Source: JBGPHT01 sp041484525 (lineage in GTDB: Bacteria; Acidobacteriota; Terriglobia; Bryobacterales; Bryobacteraceae). Taken from it: 18,330 nucleotides of DNA. Below, piece by piece: positions 1 through 7,849 of this stretch. The stretch is taken from contig JBGPHT010000157.1 of the NCBI GenBank assembly GCA_041484525.1, positions 1-18,330 on the forward strand. The letters run 5' to 3'. A program made the translations under genes and the position numbers. Every line of letters begins with the position of its first letter. Positions within the stretch are counted from its first letter, which is position 1. The notes beneath the pieces were generated by a model. That model had not been told where the DNA came from, did not search any database, and was given only the letters and a program-made list of their open reading frames with translations.

Positions 1-234
1 AAAAGTCCGGCTGGGTGGGCATTCCGAATTATAAATGCCTTCTTTCCCATAGTCAAACAAAATCGTCTATTTATGTTTTTGGTCGGAAGAGACCGCTGTT
101 TCGACGGGCCTGTGTCTACGAAAATAAGGGACAAGCTCTAACTAAGCCACTACCAAAAAGCAAGGGGGGTGGGTGAACTGGGGTGGACCGGGCGGCCCCA
201 TCGCAACGCCCAATGGAGTACCATTCTCATAACG

Positions 235-2499
235 ATGCTGGCTGCACGCAATCTCCTTTTGATCCTGATTCTGAGCGGTCCTCTGTTGGCGGCCGACTTT
301 CCGACTACTGTCCAACCGGTCCTGAACACCACTTGCGCGCCGTGTCACAACGATCGGATGGCGTCGGGCGGACTCAACATTACGGCGTTTGCGAAGCCCG
401 GCTCCATTGCGCAAATGTCCGATGGCTGGGCCACTATCCTGCGCAAGCTGCGAGCCGGCGAAATGCCGCCCAAAGGTATCCCGCGGCCGGCGCAACTGGA
501 TGAGCTCATCGTCTACGTGCAGGCGGAGCTCGACAGGGCCGATCGCAACACCAAGGCCGATCCCGGCCGCGTCACGGCGCGGCGGCTGAACCGTGCCGAA
601 TACACCAACACCATCCGCGACCTGCTGGCGGTCGAGTTCCGCGCGGAGAAGAATTTCCCCACGGACGATCTCGGGAACGGATTCGACAATATCGGCGACG
701 TGCTCACCGTCTCGCCGGTTTTGATGGAGAAATATCTGTCGGCGGCCGGGCGCATCGCAGCGCGAGCCATCGCGGCCGATCCGCTGCCCAGGCCGATCAA
801 CATTCAATTCGCCGCCAAGGACAAGAAGATCCGGCGTGTCGATTTCAGCACCATCGAAGCGACGGGGCGGCTGGAGTTCGACGGCGAGTACACCATCCGC
901 TTCGGCATGCCGGGCGAGCGCGCGGCCGATGCGCCGCCGGTGAGCCTCGGATTCTGGGTGGATGGAAAGCTGCTGAAGACCATGCAGGTGGAGACCAAGC
1001 CCTCCGGCCTGGTCTACTTCAACCCGTATTCGGAAGCCGACATGCGGCTGCTTCTGACGGAGGGCGAGCACGTTTTCCGCGCCGCCTTCCTGGACGACGG
1101 CTTCGTGAAAGACCTTTCGAACAAGGACGCGTACGACAACAAGAAAAACAAGTTTCTGGATTCGATCACCTTCATTGGGCCGTACGCTCCGGCCGAGGAG
1201 CGGGCCAGCCGCAAGAAGATTCTGGTCTGCGATCCCGCGAGCGGTCCGGCTTGCATCGAGAAGATCGTCTCCACGCTGGCGCGCCGCGCCTACCGCCGGC
1301 CGGTCACCAAGGCGGAAGTGGCGCAACTGCTGAAATTTGTGGCGTTGGCAAAGGCTGACGGGCAGACGCCGGAGCAGGGTGTGCAGCTCGCGCTGCAGGC
1401 AATTCTGGTCTCACCCAATTTCCTGTTCCGCCTGGAGCGCGACCCGAACCCCACCGACGCCGCGCGTTCGCATCCTATCTCTGATGTGGAACTGGCTTCG
1501 CGGCTCAGCTACTTCCTTTGGAGCTCGATGCCGGATGACGAACTGCTGGCGCTCGCGGAATCCGGCAAGCTGGACGCGCCGGACGTGCTGGACGCGCAGG
1601 TGAAACGCATGCTGGCCGACGCGCGATCGAACGCCCTGGCGGAAAACTTCGCCGGCCAATGGCTGGAGCTGCGGAACCTCGATGTGGTGAAGCCCGATCC
1701 GCAGAAGTTTCCCGAGTGGAGTCCGGAACTGCGCGATGCCATGCGGACGGAGACGCGCCTCTTCTTCGACTACGTGCTGCGTGAAAACAGGCCGCTCTCG
1801 GATTTTCTGAACGCGCGCTACACCTTCCTCAACGAGGTCCTGGCGAAGCACTACGGCATTGCCGGCGTGACGGGTCCGGACTTCCGGCGCGTGGACCTGA
1901 CCGGCGAAGAGCGCGGCGGCATTTTGGGGCAAGCGAGCGTGCTGACGGTATCGAGCTACCCGACGCGCACGTCGGTAGTGATCCGCGGCAAATACATCCT
2001 GCAGAATATTCTGGGCGACCCGCCTCCCCCGCCCCCGGCCGACGTTCCGGTGATCGATGAAGCAGCGGTGGGAACAGCGGCGTCGCTGCGCCAGCAGATG
2101 GAGCAGCACCGCGCCGACGCTACGTGCGCGACGTGCCACAACAAGATGGACCCGCTCGGCTTCGCGCTCGAGAACTACGACGGAGTCGGCAAGTGGCGCA
2201 CGAAAGACGGCAAGTTCGACGTGGACGCCAGCGGCACGCTACCCAACGGCAAAACGTTCTCGACGCCCGCCGAGATGCGCGCGGTGCTGTCGAGCCAGCT
2301 TCCGCAATTCTCGCGCTGCCTGGTGGAGAAGATGCTGGTGTATGCGCTGGGGCGCGGACTGGGCGCGTACGATCGGAGAACCATCGACGGGGTCAGTGCG
2401 AAGGTGGCGGCGGATGGGTATAAGTTTCAGACGACGCTGTTTGAGATTGTGCGGAGTCTGCCGTTTCTGGCGAGGCGCGGCGAGGAAGTGAAGAAGTAG
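235..2499 (+). CDS. Secreted DUF1592/DUF1588-type cytochrome c-like protein
   Basis: This 754-residue protein belongs to the planctomycete/acidobacterial multi-domain family in which DUF1587, DUF1595, DUF1592, DUF1588 and DUF1585 follow one another. I chose the ATG at 235 because it begins a clean signal peptide (MLAARNLLLILILSGPLLAA); the open frame reaches back to a GTG at 169, but that puts 22 polar residues ahead of it. Two heme-type CxxCH motifs are visible: CAPCH at residues 34-38 and CATCH at 631-635, the latter in the DUF1588 segment before NKMDPLGFALENYDG. DUF1587 begins near RLNRAEYTNTIRDLL, DUF1595 near LARRAYRRPVTKAE and DUF1592 near ELASRLSYFLW. The family is inferred to be periplasmic and redox-linked; its substrate is unknown. 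In many genomes a DUF1552 gene follows, but none is present here. Domain assignment is from recognition, not a search. Confidence 0.9.
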   Translation: MLAARNLLLILILSGPLLAADFPTTVQPVLNTTCAPCHNDRMASGGLNITAFAKPGSIAQMSDGWATILRKLRAGEMPPKGIPRPAQLDELIVYVQAELDRADRNTKADPGRVTARRLNRAEYTNTIRDLLAVEFRAEKNFPTDDLGNGFDNIGDVLTVSPVLMEKYLSAAGRIAARAIAADPLPRPINIQFAAKDKKIRRVDFSTIEATGRLEFDGEYTIRFGMPGERAADAPPVSLGFWVDGKLLKTMQVETKPSGLVYFNPYSEADMRLLLTEGEHVFRAAFLDDGFVKDLSNKDAYDNKKNKFLDSITFIGPYAPAEERASRKKILVCDPASGPACIEKIVSTLARRAYRRPVTKAEVAQLLKFVALAKADGQTPEQGVQLALQAILVSPNFLFRLERDPNPTDAARSHPISDVELASRLSYFLWSSMPDDELLALAESGKLDAPDVLDAQVKRMLADARSNALAENFAGQWLELRNLDVVKPDPQKFPEWSPELRDAMRTETRLFFDYVLRENRPLSDFLNARYTFLNEVLAKHYGIAGVTGPDFRRVDLTGEERGGILGQASVLTVSSYPTRTSVVIRGKYILQNILGDPPPPPPADVPVIDEAAVGTAASLRQQMEQHRADATCATCHNKMDPLGFALENYDGVGKWRTKDGKFDVDASGTLPNGKTFSTPAEMRAVLSSQLPQFSRCLVEKMLVYALGRGLGAYDRRTIDGVSAKVAADGYKFQTTLFEIVRSLPFLARRGEEVKK

Positions 2500-2758
2500 C
2501 GGGCGGGGGCGGTTCGTACACTAGCGTCAATTCCAGGCAACGATGTGGTGGCTGGCCGCAGGCCAAGCATAGGAGTCAAAATCATCGCCGGTTTCAAAAG
2601 GAAGTCCGCGCCTCAGGAGTGCGAAGTGCGGCTCACCATCATGACTGCCCGCGAGCGATCACCGGCTCGGCACAGGTCGCAGGCACTTCCATGATCCGGC
2701 GACTACGGGGCCAAGTGGTGAGCGAGTGTGGAGGGTAGTCACTGTGGCTCCTCCCGGT

Positions 2759-3142
2759 CTACGAGATCCGATAGACGTACGCATCTTGCACGAAGCGGTC
2801 ACCAATCATTTGGCCGCCAAGACGCATTCCTTCGACGCTCTTGGTCTTCCCGAAGAGTTGACGGAGCTCTCTGATGAACGAATCGGTCATCGAAAGAATC
2901 ATTACGGGTGGGGTCTTCTCAGGGGTCAGCCCCGCGACAGCCAGCGAATCGTGGAGCCGCCGGTACGCCTCCCTGGGATCGAGTGAGTCGAACTGGCGCG
3001 CCGATAGAACGAGACGCCAATCTTCGTATTCGGGAGAATACACCCAAAGTGCGATGGCCACCTTGAGTTTTGCGCGTTCGAGAGCGTCGACGACCTCGCG
3101 GCCCCGGTCAATATCAAGACTCACCAATGCAGCTTTATCCAT
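2759..3142 (-). CDS. Conserved-looking protein of unknown function, HEPN partner
   Basis: This is a 127-residue soluble protein that I do not assign to a named family. The ATG at 3142 is chosen because a GGAG sits 7 nt upstream and because the codons further upstream, although open, are the out-of-frame shadow of the HEPN gene. The sequence looks like a folded alpha/beta domain: an N-terminal MDKAALVSLDIDRG, a central ALWVYSPEYEDWRLVLSA, and a C-terminal block FGKTKSVEGMRLGGQMIGDR ending in AYVYRIS. There is no signal peptide or membrane segment. It shows no GSxxxG..DxD signature, so it is not an obvious MNT nucleotidyltransferase, the usual HEPN partner. Its first 22 nt overlap the natural end of the HEPN frame, which implies co-translation. 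An antitoxin or regulatory role is inference only. Confidence 0.8.
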   Translation of the reverse strand: MDKAALVSLDIDRGREVVDALERAKLKVAIALWVYSPEYEDWRLVLSARQFDSLDPREAYRRLHDSLAVAGLTPEKTPPVMILSMTDSFIRELRQLFGKTKSVEGMRLGGQMIGDRFVQDAYVYRIS

Positions 3143-3534
3143 GAGACAACTCCATGACGCCTGTTCCCAACTGCTTCCAGCAGTGCCCGAGCGGCTTCCG
3201 GACGATGCTTCCTGTACCGGCTCTGTTCCGGTCATTCCTGAACAACGTCCCAATTCGTTCTAAAATCAGGGTCCTGGCTAGACTGCTCGACGCGCGCGTC
3301 ATCAAGTCCCGCAACCCTGATCAGTTCTCGCAAATTATGTGAATGGCTGGACTCTACCTTCTTCTTGTCTGGGAATTCATGTCGCTGAGTTCCCTTTGCG
3401 ATGCACGCCTTGAGCCCGCACTCCACGGCATAGCCAGCCAAGCAGTACGCGCCATCGAATAGCCCCACACCGAGCAAAGCTGTCGCCTCCCTCAGCCTCA
3501 CCTTCGCAAGCTCTTGAAAGTCTCTCCTATCCAC
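3121..3534 (-). pseudogene. HEPN-domain protein gene with an in-frame TGA
   Basis: The frame opens with GTG at 3534 (MDRRDFQELAKVRLREA) and has the typical HEPN core, including GAYCLAGYAVECGLKACIAK and a later HSHNLRELIRVAGL. It stops after 100 residues at a TGA (3234-3232) just after NWDVVQE. Reading on in the same frame gives PEQSRYRKHRPEAARALLEA and then HGVVSWIKLHW before a second TGA at 3123-3121, for 137 codons in all including the internal TGA. That continuation fits the expected last helices and terminus of this HEPN type, in which the interrupted position is, as I remember the family, usually Trp (WSxxSRY). A single TGG-to-TGA change is the simplest explanation. HEPN proteins are helical and often act in toxin-antitoxin or RNA-targeting systems. 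No clear R-x4-6-H RNase motif is seen. A sequencing error cannot be excluded. Confidence 0.75.
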
Positions 3535-3699
3535 GAGACTTCATGATACCGCCCAAGCCGCCACTTGTTTGTCTAACGCCATTGCTCGCATGTGGCAGGC
3601 CAACGGATTAATTTCCACTGACGCCGTTTTGTTTCCATACTCGAGACGGGCGACTGTTTAACCCTATGTGCAAACCCCCCAGGCCTGCCCAAGGAGCCT

Positions 3700-3721
3700 G
3701 CCCCACAATTCATTGCGGGGC
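3700..3721. other. Imperfect hairpin downstream of the permease gene
   Basis: GCCCCACAAT and ATTGCGGGGC form a stem with one A-C mismatch and a very short loop. It lies about 70 nt past the permease stop in the reading direction of that gene. No T-run follows on either strand, so I do not call it a rho-independent terminator. I see no gene in the rest of 3535-3788. Confidence 0.3.
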
Positions 3722-3788
3722 GTTCCGTCAGCGGACGAATCGCGATCCATCGGCGGCCAACTAACGGACAACCGCGGCAAAAGTGCGC

Positions 3789-6215
3789 CTACTCGCAGCG
3801 CAAGGCGACGATCGGATCTACTCTCATCGCACGGCGGGCGGGCACCAGAATCGCGAGTGCGGCCGAGGCCAGCAGGGCCAGCGGGATTCCGATGAAGGTG
3901 GCGGCATCGCCGGCGCTCACTCCGAAGATCAGCGATGCCAGCAGGCGCGCCATGCCCCAGGCCAACGCCATCCCGACTAAGAGTCCGTAGATGGTCGTCA
4001 ACATTCCCTGGCGGAAGACCAGTGCCAGCACGCTCTGGCGCGGCGCGCCGAGGGCCACGCGAACGCCGATGTCGTGGGTCTGCTCGGCAACCAGGTAGGC
4101 CATCACGCCGTACACGCCGACCGACGCCAGCACCAGCGCGAGCACGCCGAAAATCCCCATCATCACGGCGACGTAGGTCAGGCCGACTGCCTGATGGTTG
4201 CGCAGGGTTTCGATGGTGGCGACGTCAGTGACGGGCTGCTCGGGATCGACGGAACGGATGGAGGCGGTCACCGCGGGCGCGAGGCGCAACGGGTCGCCCG
4301 CGGCGCGAACGCCAATATCCATCCAGGGGCGGGGCGACTGCTCGAACGGCAGGTAGATCGTCGGCCGGGGCGTGCGATCGAAGACGTCGTGCGTGATGTC
4401 ACCGGCCACGCCGACGATGGTGATCCACGGCGCTTCTTCATCGGGCGCGCTGACCTTGATGCGCCGGCCGACGGGCGACGGACCGTTCGGCCACCACAGG
4501 CGCACGAGGCGGTCGCTGATGACGGCCACGAGGGGTGCGTTGGCGCCGTCGCTGGAGCTGAGCAGCCGTCCCGACTTCAGAGGGATTCGCAGCGTCTCGA
4601 AATAATTCGGACTTACGGACTGGTACATGGCCCAGGGGCGATCGCCGGGTTGCACCTGCCGGCCTTCAATCGTGATCTGACGGCTGCTCGAGTGGCCGCT
4701 GTACGGCAACGCGCTAGCCGCAACAGCCGATCGCACGCCCGGAATCTTCGAGGTCCGTTCCAACACCTCGCGGTAGAAGGCGGCCTGCTGGTGCTTCTCG
4801 TGGTATTTGTTTTCGGTGATGGCGAGGCGCAGTGACAGGATGGTCGCGGGCTCCATGTTGGTGCTGCCGGCGAGCAGCGCGTTGAAGCCGCGCACCATCA
4901 GGCTGGCGCCCACCAGCAGGACCACGGCGAGAGCGATCTCAGCCGCCACCAGAATGCCGCGGAGCCGGTGCTTGCCGCGTCCCGCCGACCCGCCGCGGCC
5001 ACCTTCCTTCAACGCGCCGCTCACGTTGGCCCACGAGCATTGAATCGCCGGCGCCAGGCCCGCCAGGACGCCGCTCAGCACGGCGGCGAACAGCGAGAAG
5101 CCCAGCGCGCGCGCGTCGAGCGAAATATCCTTCCAACCCACGATGTACTTTTCGACTTCTGCGGGCATCCCTCCCTTGATGGCGGCGATTCCCCAGCCCG
5201 CCACCAGCAGTCCGAGCACGGCGCCCGCGACCGACAGCATCACGCTTTCCGTCACGAGCTGTCCGGCTATCTGCCACTGGCGCGCGCCTAAAGCGGTCCG
5301 CACCGCCACCTCGCGCGTCCTGCCGGTGGCGCGCGCGAACTGCAGGTTGGCCACGTTGGCGCACGCGATCGCCAGCACGAAGAGCACCGAAAAAAACAGC
5401 ATGAGGGTGTACTGCTGGGTGAAGGACCCGATCATGAAATCGTGGGTGGACCACGCCATGAAGCGGCGATTCTTATTGGTTTCGGGATACGACGACGCCA
5501 GGCGCCGGCCGATGCTCTCGAGTTCCGCGCCGGCTTGCTCGAGCGTACGGCCGGGCTTGAGGCGCCCCAGCGCGATGCCTATCATGTGCGCACGATCGTT
5601 GCGGATCTTGGGAGTCAGGGTGAGCGGCGTCCAGATTTCGGCGGTGCGGGGGAAGTCGAAACCTGGCGGCATCACACCGGTCACGAGGTAGTTGGCGTCA
5701 TCCAGGCGGATGGTCTTGCCGACGATTTGCGGATCGGCGCCAAAGCGGCGGCGCCAGAGCTTGTCGCTCAGCATCACGACGTTGTCGCGGCCTTTTTCGT
5801 CCTCGCCGGATTGGAATCCGCGGCCGAGCGAAGGCTGCACGCCCACCAGATCGAAGAAGCCGGGAGAGACCAGGAACTGGCTGACGCGCTCCGGCTCTCC
5901 GCCCGAACCGACGATGTTGGCGAGGCCGTCGTCCCACATTGCAAGATCCTGGAAGGTGGTGTTGGTGCGGCGGATGTCCTCGAAATCGGCGGCGCTGAGC
6001 GAATTCCATCCGTTGGGGTCGCCGGGGACGCGGCCCAGGACCGTCGCCATCGTTTCCAAGTGCGGGAGCGGGACGGGCTTCCAGAGGAGCGCGTCGCAAA
6101 CGCTGAAGACTGCAGTGGTGGCGCCGATGCCGAGCGCTAGCGTAATTACCGCGACGGCGGTGAACCCGGGGGCCTTGCGCAGAGTACGCGCACCATACCG
6201 GATGTCGTTCCACAT
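3789..6215 (-). CDS. MacB/FtsX-type ABC permease, acidobacterial duplicated orphan type
   Basis: This 808-residue inner-membrane protein has the arrangement of the acidobacterial duplicated orphan permeases. It starts with MWNDIRYGARTLRKAPGFTA, followed by a transmembrane segment and a MacB-like periplasmic domain up to about residue 240. A first FtsX membrane block follows, recognisable from LAIACANVANLQFARATGR and EVAVRTALGA. The second half repeats this plan, starting at LVAAEIALAVVLLVGASLM and ending with an FtsX block containing DIGVRVALGA and the terminal PARRAMRVDPIVALRCE. No ATP-binding subunit is adjacent, as expected for an orphan. The family is presumed to act with an ATPase in extrusion or envelope signalling, but the substrate is unknown. 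The start is supported by the conserved N-terminus; no Shine-Dalgarno is evident. The PadR-type regulator often found near such genes is absent. Confidence 0.93.
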   Translation of the reverse strand: MWNDIRYGARTLRKAPGFTAVAVITLALGIGATTAVFSVCDALLWKPVPLPHLETMATVLGRVPGDPNGWNSLSAADFEDIRRTNTTFQDLAMWDDGLANIVGSGGEPERVSQFLVSPGFFDLVGVQPSLGRGFQSGEDEKGRDNVVMLSDKLWRRRFGADPQIVGKTIRLDDANYLVTGVMPPGFDFPRTAEIWTPLTLTPKIRNDRAHMIGIALGRLKPGRTLEQAGAELESIGRRLASSYPETNKNRRFMAWSTHDFMIGSFTQQYTLMLFFSVLFVLAIACANVANLQFARATGRTREVAVRTALGARQWQIAGQLVTESVMLSVAGAVLGLLVAGWGIAAIKGGMPAEVEKYIVGWKDISLDARALGFSLFAAVLSGVLAGLAPAIQCSWANVSGALKEGGRGGSAGRGKHRLRGILVAAEIALAVVLLVGASLMVRGFNALLAGSTNMEPATILSLRLAITENKYHEKHQQAAFYREVLERTSKIPGVRSAVAASALPYSGHSSSRQITIEGRQVQPGDRPWAMYQSVSPNYFETLRIPLKSGRLLSSSDGANAPLVAVISDRLVRLWWPNGPSPVGRRIKVSAPDEEAPWITIVGVAGDITHDVFDRTPRPTIYLPFEQSPRPWMDIGVRAAGDPLRLAPAVTASIRSVDPEQPVTDVATIETLRNHQAVGLTYVAVMMGIFGVLALVLASVGVYGVMAYLVAEQTHDIGVRVALGAPRQSVLALVFRQGMLTTIYGLLVGMALAWGMARLLASLIFGVSAGDAATFIGIPLALLASAALAILVPARRAMRVDPIVALRCE

Positions 6216-6275
6216 GAGGACTAATACGATGGGGACGGGGTGCGGGTTCCTCGAATGTGGGAATCAACTGGCGGG

Positions 6276-6354
6276 CTGCAAAGCGGGGGACAGGCAACGA
6301 AATTCCGCGCAAAGACGGCGCGGAAGGTTTCGTAGCCTGTCCCCCGGTTTGCAG
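6276..6354. repeat. Long palindromic element (dyad A)
   Basis: The arms lie at 6276-6310 and 6318-6354, around a 7-nt loop. The left arm reads CTGCAAAGCGGGGGACAGGC, then AACGAAATTCCGCGC. The right arm is its near-perfect inverse, with GCGCGGAA at 6318, TTTCGT at 6328 and GCCTGTCCCCCGGTTTGCAG at the end. There are only a few mismatches and one small bulge. It fills most of the gap between DUF3108 and the permease. It could be a REP/MITE-like repeat or act on the mRNA between the two genes. No T-run follows, so it is not a classic terminator. Confidence 0.85.
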
Positions 6355-6362
6355 GGGCGTCT

Positions 6363-7103
6363 TTACTCGATTTTTTCTAACTGGAGGGTGATGGTTCCGA
6401 TGGCGATGGTCATGCGCACGCGGACCTGCACGGGCAGCTTGCGGCGGTCGTCCGTCAGCCAGATGAACAGGCGGGCGGAACGGCGGTAGAGGACGTTGTT
6501 GAAGAGCTGGACTTCGTAGCGGATGGTCTTGAACGTACCCGCCGGCGTCTTGACGTCTTCGCGCTGCTGCGCGTCCACCTTGGCCAGGACGCTCTTTTTG
6601 CCGTCGCTCACCGGCACCTGCGCGCTCTGCCCGGGCTCGAGGTTCAGGGTGCGCACGAAGAAGAGTCCGCCCAGGACGTCGTGCACGCACGGTGGAATGT
6701 CGATCTCCTGCGACGAGACGACGGCGTTCTTCACCAGGTCGCGCTCCAGATAGGCGGCCTTCTTGGTTTCGGCGTTGAAGGTGATCTTGGTCTCGCGCTG
6801 CCGGCTGCCTTCGCGCGCCGACATCTGCAAGGACTCGGCGCAAAGCGAGCGGTTGAGGTTCACGCTGTAATCGTCATCCACCTTGAAAAGTTTGGACACC
6901 AGTCCCACCGATTCCAGGTGCAGGTTGAGCTGGAATCCGTTGCGCGGCTCGGGATTTGAATGCCACTCGAGCTTGGCCTTGCCGGCGGTGATGAGCCGCC
7001 ACTCGACGTTGTAGTAAAGAGTCTCCTTGGCCGGCAGGCCGCCGTCTTGCGAGAACGCAAGCGACGCACACACCAGGGGCAGCCAGCAACGTAACCAGGG
7101 CAT
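6363..7103 (-). CDS. DUF3108 domain-containing secreted protein
   Basis: This 246-residue protein begins with a signal peptide (MPWLRCWLPLVCASLAFSQ). The longer open frame reaches 7340 but would encode an arginine-rich antisense shadow of the divergent hydrolase gene, so I start at the ATG at 7103. The body matches the DUF3108 pattern: ETLYYNVEWRLITAGKAKLE near the N-terminus, a FKVDDDYSVNLN segment, TPAGTFKTIRYEVQLF, and the end LFIWLTDDRRKLPVQVRVRM. DUF3108 proteins are periplasmic or outer-membrane-associated beta-rich proteins without a settled function. It is the first gene of a possible minus-strand pair with the permease, separated by a strong hairpin. The gap to the divergent hydrolase start is only 66 nt. 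Confidence 0.85.
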   Translation of the reverse strand: MPWLRCWLPLVCASLAFSQDGGLPAKETLYYNVEWRLITAGKAKLEWHSNPEPRNGFQLNLHLESVGLVSKLFKVDDDYSVNLNRSLCAESLQMSAREGSRQRETKITFNAETKKAAYLERDLVKNAVVSSQEIDIPPCVHDVLGGLFFVRTLNLEPGQSAQVPVSDGKKSVLAKVDAQQREDVKTPAGTFKTIRYEVQLFNNVLYRRSARLFIWLTDDRRKLPVQVRVRMTIAIGTITLQLEKIE

Positions 7104-7153
7104 GAAAGGCCAGTGTCGCAGATGGCGCGAGCGGGTGGCAAGGTTTGGCGGGA

Positions 7154-7162
7154 TGGTATATT
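7154..7162 (+). promoter_or_regulatory. Possible extended -10 promoter giving a leaderless transcript
   Basis: TGGTATATT is a TGn-extended -10 box ending 7 nt before the ATG at 7170. Transcription would then start at or next to the A of the start codon. No good -35 hexamer is seen 17 nt upstream, and there is no Shine-Dalgarno before this ATG, which fits a leaderless start. Confidence 0.4.
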
Positions 7163-7169
7163 CTTCGCC

Positions 7170-7841
7170 ATGGACGCTCCCCGGCACTGCAGCTTTTCGG
7201 CGAGGCTGGACTGCCACTACCTCCTGCGCGTGCCGGATTCGATCGACGAGAGCACGCTGCTGGTGGTCGCGCTCCACGGCTTCGGCCAGAACGCCGAGAT
7301 GATGCTGCCGCTGGCGGAGAAGATGCTCGGGCGGCGCCATGCGATCGCTTCACTGCAAGGTCCGAACCAGTTCTTCCTGCATGGCGGCACGAGCGAGGTG
7401 GGCTACTGCTGGGTGACGAACCGGCACGCGGCGGGCTCGATCCGGCTGCACCACGAGATGGTGTCGCACGTTTTGAGCGCGGCGGGGCGCGAGTACGGCA
7501 TACCGAAGGAGCGGCGGATCCTGTTGGGTTTTTCGCAGCCGGTGTCGTTGAACTACCGGTTCGCGGCCACGTGCCCGGGGTCGGTTCGCGGCGTGATCGG
7601 AGTCTGCGGCGGATTGCCTAGCGACTGGGAGACCGGTCCGTACCAGCCGGTGGACGCGGCGGTGCTGCACCTGGCGCGGCGGGAAGACGAGTATTATCCG
7701 GCCAGCGTCACGGAACAATATCCGGCGCGCCTGCGTACGAGAGTGGAGGATGCGGAGTTCCATCTGCTCGAGGGCGGCCATCGCTTTCCTTCCGGGGCGA
7801 ACGCCATCGTAGAGGAGTGGCTGGGGCGCATCCTGCGATAA
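7170..7841 (+). CDS. Alpha/beta hydrolase, phospholipase/carboxylesterase family
   Basis: This 223-residue cytoplasmic protein has a complete serine-hydrolase triad. The oxyanion region is VVALHGFGQNAE, the nucleophile elbow is LLGFSQPVSLNYRF with Ser122, the acid is probably Asp173 in REDEYYP, and the base is His204 in GGHRFP. The length agrees with small carboxylesterases. A proline follows the Gln of the elbow where glycine is more usual, but the serine is intact. The start ATG at 7170 gives the natural family length; an earlier in-frame GTG at 7113 would add 19 residues with no family-like content. It is divergent from DUF3108 and only 8 nt upstream of the PD40 gene, so the two probably form an operon. 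The substrate is not predictable from the sequence. Confidence 0.88.
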   Translation: MDAPRHCSFSARLDCHYLLRVPDSIDESTLLVVALHGFGQNAEMMLPLAEKMLGRRHAIASLQGPNQFFLHGGTSEVGYCWVTNRHAAGSIRLHHEMVSHVLSAAGREYGIPKERRILLGFSQPVSLNYRFAATCPGSVRGVIGVCGGLPSDWETGPYQPVDAAVLHLARREDEYYPASVTEQYPARLRTRVEDAEFHLLEGGHRFPSGANAIVEEWLGRILR

Positions 7842-7849
7842 TACGAACT

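Noticed and set aside
1..234. Possible promoter TTATAAAT near position 30 for the DUF1592 gene
   Set aside because: No matching -35 box and about 200 nt from the start codon; I see nothing else supportable in this leader.
142..1326. Long minus-strand frame of 394 codons antisense to the DUF1592 gene
   Set aside because: It is arginine-rich, matches no family and mirrors the codon pattern of the strongly supported plus-strand gene.
1411..2139. Second antisense frame under the DUF1592 gene
   Set aside because: Compositional shadow of a high-GC gene; no ribosome site or recognisable domain.
2726..2986. Plus-strand frame of 86 codons overlapping the HEPN partner
   Set aside because: Antisense to the partner gene, without ribosome site or family signal.
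3216..3234. Selenocysteine insertion at the HEPN TGA, because ACCGG-AACAGAG-CCGGT forms a small hairpin directly after it
   Set aside because: The stem is only 5 bp, starts inside the TGA itself and is shorter and closer than a bacterial SECIS. The position looks like Trp in relatives, not Cys.
3700..3721. Rho-independent terminator for the permease gene
   Set aside because: The hairpin has no following T-run on either strand and contains a mismatch.
4074..4835. Plus-strand frame of 253 codons across the permease gene
   Set aside because: His/Arg/Gly-rich shadow opposite well-defined FtsX-family coding sequence.
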